Shown: positions 55,384 through 63,972 of the stretch, piece after piece
Layout of the letters: every line of letters starts with the position of its first letter
How positions within the stretch are numbered: the first letter of the stretch is position 1
Origin: an uncultured Chitinophaga sp.
GTDB taxonomy: Bacteria > Bacteroidota > Bacteroidia > Chitinophagales > Chitinophagaceae
Direction of reading: 5' to 3'
NCBI RefSeq assembly: GCF_946479755.1
Contig: NZ_CAMLHC010000023.1
Coordinates: forward strand, 62,001-126,000
Length of the DNA: 64,000 nt
Position numbers and translations under genes: made by a program
The notes under the pieces: generated by a model
Seen by the model: only the letters and a program-made list of their open reading frames with translations
What the model was told of the DNA's origin: nothing
The model's database searches: none

Positions 55384-55414
55384 AAAGGCCGGCGATCTGG
55401 TGATGCCGGCCTTT
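55384..55414 (-). terminator. Intrinsic terminator of dnaB
   Basis: On the minus strand a 10-base-pair stem (AAAGGCCGGC / GCCGGCCTTT) with an 11-base loop is followed by TTTG, about 20 bases after the dnaB stop. Confidence 0.75.
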
Positions 55415-55435
55415 AAGCAAATATCGTTACAGGTG

Positions 55436-56998
55436 CTAAAACGGTGCATCTTCAAAACCTTCATCAAAGTTCATGTCATTCATTTTGGAGCCCTTCTGTA
55501 TGTACAGCTTCGCCTCATCGTTGCCGCCCTGTGGACGGGAGATGCCTGCGAACGGACTTCCTCCCCCTCCGGGGTTTTCCAGGCTGCCATCATCTTCGAA
55601 GCGCTGGAATTCCAGTACCGCTCTTAATTTGATGGTATCCAGCTGACCGTTACGGTGTTTCGCGATACGGACGTGCGTTTCACCTTTATTGGATTCGCCC
55701 ATTTCGTTGGCGTTGATCTCGTAGTATTCGGGACGGTACAGGAACATTACCATGTCGGCATCCTGTTCGATCGCACCGGATTCACGGAGGTCACTCAGCT
55801 GGGGCATTTTATTACCGTCTTTACGTTTTTCCACGTCACGGCTCAACTGGGAGAGGGCGATCACCGGTACCTGCAGCTCCTTTGCGAGGCCTTTCAGGTC
55901 ACGGGAGATTTTACTGATCTCCTGTTCACGGTTGGAGCCTCTGCCGTCGCCACTGCCGCTCATCAGCTGGAGGTAATCGATGATGATCACGCCTACGCCA
56001 TGGTTATGCACCAATCGCCGGCATTTGGCTCTCAATTCGAAGATATTAAGGGCCGGGGTATCATCGATGAAGATGGGCGCTTTCGCCAGGCGTTCAATAC
56101 CGTGGGTCATCAGCTTCTTCATCTCATATTCTTCCAGCTTACCACGGGAAATTTTTTCCAGTTTGATTTCCGATTCCGCCGAGAGAATACGTTGTACGAT
56201 CTGGCCGGAGGACATCTCCAGGGAAAATACTGCCGCACCTTTCGGGAAGCGGGGGTGGAGGGCCGCGTTACGGGCGAGGTTAAGGGCGAAAGCCGTTTTA
56301 CCTACGGAAGGACGGGCCGCGATGATGATAAGGTCGGTGGACTGCCAGCCGTAGGTCACTTTGTCGAGTGACGGGAAGCCGGAGGGCACGCCGGTGATAT
56401 CATCGCCTTTATTACGCAGGTCTTCGATACGCTTCATGGTATTTACCAGTACGCGGTCGATAGAGTCGTAGTTTTTACGAAGGTGGTTATTGGTGATCTC
56501 GAAGAGTTTGGATTCGGCGCTGTCGAGCAGGTCGAACACGTCGGCCGTGTCTTCGTAAGATTCGGTAAGGATCTCTCCGGAAATGCGGATCAGCTCCCGC
56601 TGAATGAATTTCTGCAGGATGATACGGGCGTGCGCTTCGATATTGGCCGAAGACACCACCGCATTGGTGAGTTTCATCACGGTAAAAGGTCCGCCAACCG
56701 CCTCCAGCGTGCCCATGGACTTGAGCTCTTCTGTCACGGTGAGAATGTCTACCGGCATCGATTTCGATGCCAGACGGGTCATGGCGGAAAAAATCAGCTG
56801 GTGTGCTTCCACATAAAAACACTCTCCTTTCAATATCTCTACAACAATATCAAAAGCACCCTTTTCCAGCATGATGGCTCCCAAAACAGCTTCTTCCAAT
56901 TCTTTAGCCTGTGGTGGTACCTTGCCGTACACCAAGGACGACACTTCAATGGCCGGTTTTCTGCGAACATTGCGGTCCTTCTTAAGATTGAGATCCAT
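55436..56998 (-). CDS. dnaB: Replicative DNA helicase DnaB
   Basis: A 520-residue hexameric helicase that unwinds the replication fork. The N-terminal DnaB domain (AKELEEAVLGAIMLEKGAFDIV, about 30-135) binds primase. The C-terminal RecA-like ATPase has Walker A ARPSVGKTAF (228-237), Walker B IIIDYLQLM (338-346) and the QL-type motif VIALSQLSRDVE. No intein interrupts it. The C-terminal tail (GGGSPFAGISRPQGGNDEAKLY) is a disordered extension common in this phylum. It reads leftward from a region with DnaA-box-like nonamers, opposite pheT. Confidence 0.97.
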   Translation of the reverse strand: MDLNLKKDRNVRRKPAIEVSSLVYGKVPPQAKELEEAVLGAIMLEKGAFDIVVEILKGECFYVEAHQLIFSAMTRLASKSMPVDILTVTEELKSMGTLEAVGGPFTVMKLTNAVVSSANIEAHARIILQKFIQRELIRISGEILTESYEDTADVFDLLDSAESKLFEITNNHLRKNYDSIDRVLVNTMKRIEDLRNKGDDITGVPSGFPSLDKVTYGWQSTDLIIIAARPSVGKTAFALNLARNAALHPRFPKGAAVFSLEMSSGQIVQRILSAESEIKLEKISRGKLEEYEMKKLMTHGIERLAKAPIFIDDTPALNIFELRAKCRRLVHNHGVGVIIIDYLQLMSGSGDGRGSNREQEISKISRDLKGLAKELQVPVIALSQLSRDVEKRKDGNKMPQLSDLRESGAIEQDADMVMFLYRPEYYEINANEMGESNKGETHVRIAKHRNGQLDTIKLRAVLEFQRFEDDGSLENPGGGGSPFAGISRPQGGNDEAKLYIQKGSKMNDMNFDEGFEDAPF

Positions 56999-57204
56999 TT
57001 ATGGTCAGAGTATTAAAAAAAGTTAATAAAAGGTTACAGTCAATGGGCCTTTCCGGTATTTATTTGCATTATTCCTGTATCCGGCAGCATTTGCCGCTTT
57101 AAGAAATTGTAAATTTTTCTCGAGCCGTACAAACTAAGGTAAAGGCATTTTTTTAATTAACCTTTTTTATTTGACGACTAAATTTATTAAGCCCTATGCA
57201 CAGT

Positions 57205-57323
57205 TTATCCACCATCAACAAGCAGGTTATCCACCGCACATTGTGGGTTATCCACCAAAAACCGGAAAAACCACATGCAAAGGTCTGATTATTCACACAC
57301 ATTGTGTAAAAAAGATTTTCACA
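57205..57323 (+). promoter_or_regulatory. DnaA-box-like cluster, candidate oriC or DnaA-controlled promoter
   Basis: Three copies of TTATCCACC (57205-57213, 57227-57235, 57248-57256; one mismatch to the consensus TTATCCACA) and one exact-consensus TTATTCACA (57289-57297) are all on the plus strand, spaced 22, 21 and 41 bases. ATTTTCACA at 57315-57323 is a weaker fifth copy. An A+T-rich stretch lies just to the left, suited to act as an unwinding element. The neighbouring gene is the replicative helicase. Confidence 0.55.
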
Positions 57324-57456
57324 TCGGCTGCCGGGGCCACTGGCAGGCAGCCGGAATATTGGCCAGGCAGGGATATGCAGGAAAACAGGAGCCGGGAAAC
57401 CGCTGCTCATCCCTCCTCCGGGATAATTTTTCCCGGCAACGCGGCTGTAAAGGGGT

Positions 57457-57484
57457 AATTCGCAATTCGTAATTTGTAATTCTT
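57457..57484. repeat. AATTCGT heptamer repeat upstream of pheT
   Basis: Four tandem 7-base units (AATTCGC, AATTCGT, AATTTGT, AATTCTT) lie 35 bases before the pheT ATG. The order AATTCGT-AATTTGT-AATTC recurs at 60038-60056 after pheT. Confidence 0.7.
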
Positions 57485-57518
57485 TAACTTTACGCTTCTT
57501 TATAAACCAAGCAGACAA

Positions 57519-59948
57519 ATGACGATTTCATACAACTGGCTTTGTGCGTATTTACCGGTCAAACCTACACCGGAGGAACTGTCCACCATCCTGACAAGAA
57601 TAGGCCTGGAAGTTGAAAGCCTTGACAAGTTCGAGGCGGTAAAGGGCAGCCTTGCCGGCTTGGTGATTGGTGAAGTGCTGACTGCCGAGAAGCACCCCAA
57701 TGCGGACAAACTGAAACTGACCACTGTCAACACCGGCAATGGTGAACCGCTGCATATCGTATGCGGCGCGCCCAACGTAGCGGTAGGACAGAAAGTGGTG
57801 GTAGCGCCTATCGGCACCACCATCTATCCCCTGGGCGGCGAGCCCCTGACCATGAAAAAAGCGAAGATCCGCGGCGAAGAAAGCCAGGGTATGATCTGTG
57901 CAGAAGACGAAATCGGCCTGGGCAACAGCCACGCCGGTATCATGGTACTGGACGCCTCCCTGCAGCCGGGCACGCCGGCAGCCGATGTATTCAAACCGGC
58001 ACAGGACTGGACCTACGAAATAGGCCTTACACCCAACCGTATGGACGCCATGAGCCATATCGGCGTAGCGAAAGACGTATGCGCTTTCCTCAACAACCTG
58101 GAACATACCCACAAATACCAGGTACAGCTGCCGGAAATCAAGGCCCTGCCAGCCGCAGCGGCACAACTTCCGATCAGCGTGACCCTCGAAAATACCGATG
58201 CCTGCCCGCGCTACAGCGGCATCAGCATCACCGGCGTTACCGTGGCCCCTTCCCCTGAATGGCTGAAGAACCACCTGCTGACCATCGGCGTACGCCCGAT
58301 CAATAATATTGTGGATATTACCAACTTCGTGCTGCACGAAACAGGTCAACCGCTCCACGCTTTCGACGCAGCCGCTGTCAAAGGCAATGCAGTCGTGGTG
58401 AAGAACCTGCCGCAGGATACTGTTTTCGTAACGCTCGATGAAAAAGAAAGGAAACTGGACGCCACCGATCTCATGATCTGCAACGGCGCCGGTGAAGGCA
58501 TGTGTATCGCCGGCGTTTTCGGCGGACTGCATTCCGGCGTGAGCGACAGCACAAAAGATATCTTCCTGGAGAGCGCTTTCTTTGCTCCCGGCGGTATCCG
58601 TACCACTTCTTTCCGGCATGGCCTCCGCACCGATGCCGCTACCCGCTTTGAAAAAGGCGTGGATATCTCCAATACGGTCTTCGCCCTGCAACGCGCAGCG
58701 GCATTGATCTGCGAGCTGGCCGGCGGTAAAGCCGCATCCGCTATCGTGGACGTATATCCGGCTCCGAAAGTGAAAACACAGGTGGAAACCACCTACGCTT
58801 ATATCCACAAACTCAGTGGCAGCCGCTATGCGCCGGAAAAAATCAAAAATATCCTGCGCAGCCTGGGCTTCGACATCATCGCAGAAACCGCCGAAAGCCT
58901 GCGGGTAGCCGTTCCCTTCAGCAAACCAGACATCAGCCTGCCGGCTGACCTGGTGGAGGAAGTCATGCGGATAGACGGCCTGGACAATATCGAAATCCCG
59001 TCCCATGTCACTATTTCCCCCTCCCTGTCTGCCCATCCTGACGAGGAAGGTATCCGGGAAAAAGTGGCTAACTACCTGGCCGGCAATGGCTTCAATGAAA
59101 TCTTCACCAACTCCATTACCAACAGTAAATACTATACGCCGGAAGTACTGGAACGCGCCGTGAAAATGATGAACAGCCTCACCGTAGAGCTGGACATTAT
59201 GCGTCCTTCCATGCTGGAAACCGGCCTGGAAAGCATTTCCTACAACCTGAACCGCAAGAATGAAGACCTGTTCTTCTTCGAATTCGGTAAAACCTACCAG
59301 GTGCTCGAAAAAGGTTATGCAGAGAACAACCACCTCGTATTATACCTGACCGGTAAAAGAACGGCGGAAACCTGGATGCAGAAAACCAGCCCGGTTGACT
59401 TCTACGACCTGAAAGGATTTGTCCTGAACGTACTGAAACAGCTGGGTTACCAGCAGTTCCAATGGGTGGAAGGTACAGACACCAGCCTGCAGCCAGCCTG
59501 GGAAATAAAGGTAAAAAATCAGGTGGTAGCTACCCTGGGAGGCGTTACCACACAGAAACTAAAGCAGTTCGATATTAAGCAACCGGTATGGTATGCTACT
59601 TTTAATTGGGATAAAATACTCGGACTGTTACAAAAAAGTGATAACTTTTACAGGGAAATCCCCCGCTTCCCCGCCGTTAGGAGAGACCTGGCGCTGGTGC
59701 TGGACAAACAGGTGCGGTTTGCTGCCGTTGAGGCCGCTGCCCGCGCTGTAAAATCACAGCTGCTGCAGGATATCAATCTCTTCGACGTGTTCGAAAGCGA
59801 GAAGCTGGGAGCCAATAAAAAATCGTACGCAGTAAGCTTTACCTTCCTGGACACCCAGAAAACCCTGACCGATAAAGAAATCGACGGGGTGATGGACAAG
59901 CTGGTAAAGACTTTTGAAACGCAGCTGCAAGCGGAAATACGGAGATAA
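57519..59948 (+). CDS. pheT: Phenylalanine--tRNA ligase beta subunit
   Basis: An 809-residue subunit of the alpha2-beta2 phenylalanyl-tRNA synthetase that charges tRNA-Phe. Domains: N-terminal B1 (ISYNWLCAYLPVKPTPEELSTILT), EMAP-like tRNA-binding domain at about 40-150 (AEKHPNADKLKLTTVNTG), B3/B4 editing domain at about 215-385 (VRPINNIVDITNFVLHETGQPLHAFD), B5 at about 400-475, the catalytic-like core, and the C-terminal FDX-ACB anticodon-binding domain at about 715-809 (FPAVRRDLALVLDKQVRF). Length is typical. The alpha subunit pheS is not adjacent, a normal arrangement in Bacteroidota. The gene reads rightward and leads a row of plus-strand genes through rny. Confidence 0.97.
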   Translation: MTISYNWLCAYLPVKPTPEELSTILTRIGLEVESLDKFEAVKGSLAGLVIGEVLTAEKHPNADKLKLTTVNTGNGEPLHIVCGAPNVAVGQKVVVAPIGTTIYPLGGEPLTMKKAKIRGEESQGMICAEDEIGLGNSHAGIMVLDASLQPGTPAADVFKPAQDWTYEIGLTPNRMDAMSHIGVAKDVCAFLNNLEHTHKYQVQLPEIKALPAAAAQLPISVTLENTDACPRYSGISITGVTVAPSPEWLKNHLLTIGVRPINNIVDITNFVLHETGQPLHAFDAAAVKGNAVVVKNLPQDTVFVTLDEKERKLDATDLMICNGAGEGMCIAGVFGGLHSGVSDSTKDIFLESAFFAPGGIRTTSFRHGLRTDAATRFEKGVDISNTVFALQRAAALICELAGGKAASAIVDVYPAPKVKTQVETTYAYIHKLSGSRYAPEKIKNILRSLGFDIIAETAESLRVAVPFSKPDISLPADLVEEVMRIDGLDNIEIPSHVTISPSLSAHPDEEGIREKVANYLAGNGFNEIFTNSITNSKYYTPEVLERAVKMMNSLTVELDIMRPSMLETGLESISYNLNRKNEDLFFFEFGKTYQVLEKGYAENNHLVLYLTGKRTAETWMQKTSPVDFYDLKGFVLNVLKQLGYQQFQWVEGTDTSLQPAWEIKVKNQVVATLGGVTTQKLKQFDIKQPVWYATFNWDKILGLLQKSDNFYREIPRFPAVRRDLALVLDKQVRFAAVEAAARAVKSQLLQDINLFDVFESEKLGANKKSYAVSFTFLDTQKTLTDKEIDGVMDKLVKTFETQLQAEIRR

Positions 59949-59949
59949 A

Positions 59950-60062
59950 AATTACGGATTACGAATTACGAATTACGGGTTGGTAACTTCTGAGGAATTA
60001 CTAATTTGCTTTTGCAAATCAATAGCTCTCAATTCGTAATTCGTAATTTGTAATTCGTAATT
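59950..60062. repeat. Inverted heptamer repeat structure after pheT
   Basis: Four units of AATTACG type (59950-59977) and four units of AATTCGT type plus AATT (60031-60062) are reverse complements and could fold into a ~28-base-pair hairpin. Inside it is a smaller hairpin ATTTGC-TTTT-GCAAAT (60004-60019). The structure fills the gap between pheT and the coiled-coil gene. Confidence 0.75.
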
Positions 60063-60070
60063 AAGTCAAA

Positions 60071-60376
60071 ATGGTATTAGAGCAATATATTCAACGGGTA
60101 GAAGAAAAGCTACAACTGCTGGTGAAACGGCTTCACCAGGTGCAGTCGGAGAATACATTGCTAAAAGACGAAATCAACCAACAGCAACAGACACTGCAAC
60201 AGCAACAGCTGGCCATACAGGCAATGGAAGACAAACTGCATCTGTCGAGGATAGCAGCTACCGCCCATGGAGGCGCCACAGCAACAGAAGACGCAGCCTT
60301 TAAAAAAGAGATCCGGAACAAGATCAATGAGTATATCAAAGAGATTGACCGTTGTATCGCCTTATTGAACGGCTGA
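60071..60376 (+). CDS. Small coiled-coil protein, possible cell-division factor
   Basis: A 101-residue protein dominated by a long coiled coil (about 1-58, with heptads in VEEKLQLLVKRLHQVQSENTLLKDEI and a glutamine-rich QQQQTLQQQQLAIQ stretch), a short linker (AATAHGGATATED) and a C-terminal helix (KKEIRNKINEYIKEIDRCIALLNG). I do not recognise a named family. It lies 19 bases upstream of zapA on the same strand, and its length and coiled coil recall ZapB-like division proteins. That function is inference from position only. The start ATG 60071 follows directly after the heptamer-repeat hairpin. Confidence 0.8.
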   Translation: MVLEQYIQRVEEKLQLLVKRLHQVQSENTLLKDEINQQQQTLQQQQLAIQAMEDKLHLSRIAATAHGGATATEDAAFKKEIRNKINEYIKEIDRCIALLNG

Positions 60377-60395
60377 TATAAAATAATTTCAACAT

Positions 60396-60689
60396 ATGGA
60401 ACAACTCATTCCCATCAATATCGTTGTATCTGACCGCTCTTACCGGATAAAAATACGGCCGGAAGAGGAGGAAGAGGTACGTCGTATCATGAAGGAGGTG
60501 AATGAGAAGATCGTTGATTTTAAAACTGCCTATGCTGGGAAAGACCAGCAGGACTATATTGCTATGGCCCTCATTATGTACGCGACCCACCCGGGCACCA
60601 GCGGCGGCAAAGCTCAGGCCGTTACTGCTCCCTTTCTGCAGGAGAAACTGGAAAAGCTGGAAGAAATCATCAACCAGGCATTGGGTTAA
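60396..60689 (+). CDS. zapA: Cell division protein ZapA
   Basis: A 97-residue FtsZ-associated protein. The N-terminal beta/alpha part (IPINIVVSDRSYRIKIRPEEEEEVRRIMKEVNEKI) and the central helix DFKTAYAGKDQQDYIAMALIMYA are characteristic of the ZapA family, followed by a C-terminal coiled coil (LQEKLEKLEEIINQAL). ZapA bundles FtsZ filaments at the division ring. It follows the coiled-coil gene after 19 bases, probably as one transcript, and precedes rny by about 170 bases. Confidence 0.92.
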   Translation: MEQLIPINIVVSDRSYRIKIRPEEEEEVRRIMKEVNEKIVDFKTAYAGKDQQDYIAMALIMYATHPGTSGGKAQAVTAPFLQEKLEKLEEIINQALG

Positions 60690-60772
60690 ATTCACTTTAC
60701 CCGTTGCTAAACAATGACTTAGCTAATTCGCTAATTATCACGTATTAAACACGCTTTACTGCTATTTTTTTG

Positions 60773-60780
60773 TATTTTCG
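60773..60780 (+). promoter_or_regulatory. Candidate -7 element of rny
   Basis: TATTTTCG has one mismatch to TAnnTTTG and is the same 8-mer as in the AbiE-type promoter. It would give a leader of about 75 bases before the rny ATG. No -33 TTG was found at consensus spacing. Confidence 0.4.
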
Positions 60781-60861
60781 CGGGTCAGTTCTCGCCCCTG
60801 TCGCGTTTTAGCAGTGACTTGGGTATGAGGATACTACATAAATCAAGTATAAATAATTCAT

Positions 60862-62427
60862 ATGGATGTTACACTTTATACGACAATAGCTGCAGTAGTG
60901 GCATTGGTCTTAGGAATAGTGCTGGGAAAGGTGATATTTGCCAAGAACACACAGCAAAAAATTGACGAAGCCGAACAACAGGCTAAAAAAATCGTCGCAG
61001 ATGCACAGGTGAGCGCTGAAAATCTTAAAAAAGACAGGTTACTCGAAGCAAAAGAGAAATTCCTGCATTTGAAGAGTGAGCATGAGAAAGAAGTCACCCA
61101 GCGCAACCAGAAAATAGCGGAGTCTGAAAACCGTATCAAACAGAAAGAGCAGTCTCTCAATCAGAAAAACGAGCAGCTGCAGAAGCACATCAACGAAAAC
61201 GAGGCCATCAAGGAAACGCTGAACCGCCAGATGGAACTGGTAACCATTAAGCGTACCGAGCTGGAAAAACACCAGGAAGAGCATATCCGCCGCCTGGAAA
61301 AAGTAGCCGGCCTTACCGCTGAAGAAGCCAAACACCAGCTGGTGGAAAGCCTGAAAGAAGAAGCCCGCAGCCAGGCGCTGTCCCATATCCAGGAGATCAT
61401 CGAAGACGCCAAGCTGAAAGCCAACAAAGAAGCCAAGAAAATCATCATACAGTCCATCCAGCGTACGGCTGCAGAGCAGACGATCGAGAACACCATTACC
61501 GTGTTCACCCTGGAAAGCGACGAAATCAAAGGCCAGATCATCGGCCGTGAAGGACGTAATATCCGCGCCATTGAGGCCGCTACCGGCGTTGACCTCATCG
61601 TGGACGACACCCCTGAAGCGATCGTGCTCTCTTCCTTCGACCCGCTTCGCCGTGAAATCGCCCGCCTGTCTCTCCAACGCCTGGTACAGGACGGCCGTAT
61701 CCACCCTGCCCGTATCGAGGAAGTGGTAGAAAAAACCAAGAAACAACTGGAAGAACAGGTAATGGACATCGGTGAAAGAACGGTGATCGAACTGGGTATC
61801 CATGGCCTGCATAAAGAACTGGTACGTCTCGTAGGTAAAATGCGTTTCCGCTCTTCCTACGGTCAGAACCTGCTGATGCACTCCAAAGAAACAGCTAACC
61901 TCTGCGCCGTGATGGCTGCCGAATTGGGCCTCAACCCCAAACTAGCCAAACGCGCCGGCCTGCTGCACGACATTGGTAAAGTTCCGGATGAAGAAACTGA
62001 ACTGAGCCACGCCCTCCTCGGCGCCAAACTGGCTGAAAAATATGGCGAACACGCCGCCGTGGTAAACGCTATCGGCGCTCACCACGATGAAATGGAAATG
62101 CAATACGTGATTTCCCCGATCGTTCAGGCCTGCGACGCCATCAGCGGCGCCCGTCCCGGCGCCCGCCGCGAAATCATGCAGAGCTACCTGCAACGTATCA
62201 AAGACCTGGAAAACCTCGCCCTCGCGCACGATGGCGTGGAAAAAGCCTACGCTATCCAGGCCGGCAGGGAACTGCGTATCATCGTAGAAAGTGATAAGGT
62301 GTCTGACAACGACGCTGACCGCCTGTCCTTCGAAATCGCCAATAAGATCCAGACCGAAATGCAGTACCCGGGTCAGATCAAGGTGACGGTTATCCGTGAA
62401 AAACGTGCGGTGAACATCGCCCGTTAA
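60862..62427 (+). CDS. rny: Ribonuclease Y
   Basis: A 521-residue membrane-anchored endoribonuclease that starts mRNA decay. The N-terminal membrane helix is at 6-26 ([21 protein letters not shown]), a long charged coiled coil runs from about 30 to 200, the KH RNA-binding domain is at about 219-285 ([21 protein letters not shown]), and the HD catalytic domain begins near 336 with His340 ([10 protein letters not shown]) and [12 protein letters not shown] around 366. The C-terminus [12 protein letters not shown] is canonical for RNase Y. Length is typical (about 520). A strong terminator follows. Confidence 0.97.
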   Translation: MDVTLYTTIAAVVALVLGIVLGKVIFAKNTQQKIDEAEQQAKKIVADAQVSAENLKKDRLLEAKEKFLHLKSEHEKEVTQRNQKIAESENRIKQKEQSLNQKNEQLQKHINENEAIKETLNRQMELVTIKRTELEKHQEEHIRRLEKVAGLTAEEAKHQLVESLKEEARSQALSHIQEIIEDAKLKANKEAKKIIIQSIQRTAAEQTIENTITVFTLESDEIKGQIIGREGRNIRAIEAATGVDLIVDDTPEAIVLSSFDPLRREIARLSLQRLVQDGRIHPARIEEVVEKTKKQLEEQVMDIGERTVIELGIHGLHKELVRLVGKMRFRSSYGQNLLMHSKETANLCAVMAAELGLNPKLAKRAGLLHDIGKVPDEETELSHALLGAKLAEKYGEHAAVVNAIGAHHDEMEMQYVISPIVQACDAISGARPGARREIMQSYLQRIKDLENLALAHDGVEKAYAIQAGRELRIIVESDKVSDNDADRLSFEIANKIQTEMQYPGQIKVTVIREKRAVNIAR

Positions 62428-62469
62428 TCATTTCTGATTTAGATATCTGGAATTTTGATATTATATTGG

Positions 62470-62501
62470 AGTCCTCCGGCCAACACCGGGGGACTTTTTT
62501 T
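62470..62501 (+). terminator. Intrinsic terminator of rny
   Basis: A 10-base-pair stem AGTCCTCCGG / CCGGGGGACT (one G-T pair) with a 6-base loop runs directly into seven Ts, about 43 bases after the rny stop. Confidence 0.88.
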
Positions 62502-62559
62502 ATCCGGTGAACAACGGAACCACGTTTATAATACTCATCTCAAAAATCCAATAATCTAT

Positions 62560-63174
62560 ATGAAGCGGTCTTTTTTAAAATTTGTATTGGGTGCCGCCCT
62601 TGTACTGGGCACCAGCAGCACGTTTGCACAGAAAGCCCAGTCCCTGTTCAATGGTAAAAACCTGGACGGCTGGAAAATACACGGTACTGAAAAATGGTAT
62701 GTGGAGAAAGGCGAATTAATCTGCGAAAGCGGTCCGGATAAAGAATACGGTTACCTCGCCACGAATAATAAATATCAGAATTTCGAACTCACCCTCCAGT
62801 TCAAACAGGAAGCTGACGGTAACAGCGGCGTATTCTTCCACTCCTCCCTCGAAGGCACCAAAGTTGCCGGCTGGCAGGCAGAAGTAGCTCCTCCGAACAT
62901 GCATACCGGCGGTATCTACGAATCTTATGGCCGCGGGTGGCTCATCAAACCTGAAGCGGAAAAAGAAAAATACCTGAAAATGGGCGAGTGGAACACCATG
63001 AAGATCCGGGTAGACGGCGACCAGGTGACGACCTGGCTCAATGGCCATGAAATGATCACCCTGAAAGATGAAAAAATCGGCGCCATCGACGGACAGATCG
63101 CCCTGCAGATCCACTCCGGCGGCGGCATCAAGGTAAAATGGAAAAATATTAAACTGGTTCCCCTGAAGGGATAA
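62560..63174 (+). CDS. DUF1080 (3-keto-disaccharide hydrolase type) secreted protein
   Basis: A 204-residue exported protein. ATG 62560 gives a clear signal peptide (MKRSFLKFVLGAALVLGTSSTFAQ), whereas the upstream frame to 62455 lies within the rny terminator. The mature part is a laminin-G-like DUF1080 domain: SLFNGKNLDGWKIHGTEKWYVEKGEL, ELTLQFKQEADGNSGVFFHSS and GQIALQIHSGGGIKVKWKNI. Members in Bacteroides act on 3-keto-glycosides; others have no known role, so activity here is inferred from family. It is followed after 9 bases by the SDR gene and the two may be one operon. Confidence 0.9.
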   Translation: MKRSFLKFVLGAALVLGTSSTFAQKAQSLFNGKNLDGWKIHGTEKWYVEKGELICESGPDKEYGYLATNNKYQNFELTLQFKQEADGNSGVFFHSSLEGTKVAGWQAEVAPPNMHTGGIYESYGRGWLIKPEAEKEKYLKMGEWNTMKIRVDGDQVTTWLNGHEMITLKDEKIGAIDGQIALQIHSGGGIKVKWKNIKLVPLKG

Positions 63175-63183
63175 TACAACCTT

Positions 63184-63972
63184 ATGTCCTACCAAGACCA
63201 GGTGATCTTTATTACAGGCGCCAGCTCCGGTATAGGCCGGCAGCTGGCGCTTTTGTTAGCGCAGGAGAAAGCCCGGCTGATCCTCGCCGCCAGGCATACA
63301 GACACATTGGAAACCATACAGCGGGAATGCCTGCAATACACCTCTTTCTGCGATATCCTGACCATGGACATCACCGTTCCCGAACAGGTGGATGCCGGCG
63401 CACAAAAAGCCTGGCAACTGCACGGCCGGATCGATGTGCTGATCAATAATGCCGGCGTTACCCAACGCTCCAAACTCATAGATACACAGGTGTCCGCCAT
63501 CCGTCAGCTCATGGAGGTCAACTTTTTCGGACCGATGATGCTCACCAAAGCCCTGCTGCCTTATTTCCAGCAACAACAACACGGCCAGATCGTCGTTATC
63601 AGCAGCATGGCCGGACTGATGGGCTATCCCTGGCGCTCCGGCTATAACGCCGCCAAACATGCCCTGCAGGGCTATTTTGAAACGCTGCAAACGGAACAGC
63701 CCATCCCTCAGTTACATACCACCATCGTTAGCCCCGGGCGTATCCACACACCTATCACCTACGCCGCCATCACAGCTGACGGCAGCCCTTTCGGCAAAAT
63801 GGACCCCGGCCAGGCACACGGCATCCCGGTGGAAAAATGCGCCCGCCGTATCATCACAGGAATGCGTAAACGAAAAAAACAGGTACTGATCGCCCGGGAG
63901 GAACGGATCCTCTTATGGCTCAAACGCTTCTTTCCCCCACTGTTTTATTTTATTGCCCGGAAAGGCAATTGA
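63184..63972 (+). CDS. Short-chain dehydrogenase/reductase
   Basis: A 262-residue NAD(P)-dependent oxidoreductase of the SDR family. The cofactor motif TGASSGIG is at 11-18, NNAGVTQR near 90, the catalytic serine in ISSMAGLMG, and the Tyr-Lys pair in SGYNAAKHALQG. The C-terminus ends in a hydrophobic segment (ILLWLKRFFPPLFYFIARKGN) like membrane-associated DHRS7-type members. The substrate is unknown. It starts 9 bases after the DUF1080 gene. The last 28 bases of the window show nothing. Confidence 0.9.
   Translation: MSYQDQVIFITGASSGIGRQLALLLAQEKARLILAARHTDTLETIQRECLQYTSFCDILTMDITVPEQVDAGAQKAWQLHGRIDVLINNAGVTQRSKLIDTQVSAIRQLMEVNFFGPMMLTKALLPYFQQQQHGQIVVISSMAGLMGYPWRSGYNAAKHALQGYFETLQTEQPIPQLHTTIVSPGRIHTPITYAAITADGSPFGKMDPGQAHGIPVEKCARRIITGMRKRKKQVLIAREERILLWLKRFFPPLFYFIARKGN

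Larger units (their letters stand above)
56999..57518. other. Intergenic region between divergent dnaB and pheT with DnaA-box-like cluster
   Basis: A 520-base non-coding gap. It holds an A+T-rich stretch (about 57147-57190) followed by a cluster of DnaA-box-like nonamers, a G+C-richer segment (57325-57450) and, next to pheT, a run of 7-base repeats; each is listed separately. No gene is supported in it. Confidence 0.75.

Noticed and set aside
57552..59333. 593-codon minus-strand open frame
   Set aside because: It lies wholly within pheT on the opposite strand; pheT shows full domain content, while this product is rich in Gly, His, Phe and Gln with no family traits.
60690..60861. Possible 6S RNA gene between zapA and rny
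   Set aside because: The zapA neighbourhood recalls the E. coli zapA-ssrS order, and a G/C-containing segment follows a -7-like element, but I could not fold the long bulged rod typical of 6S RNA by eye.
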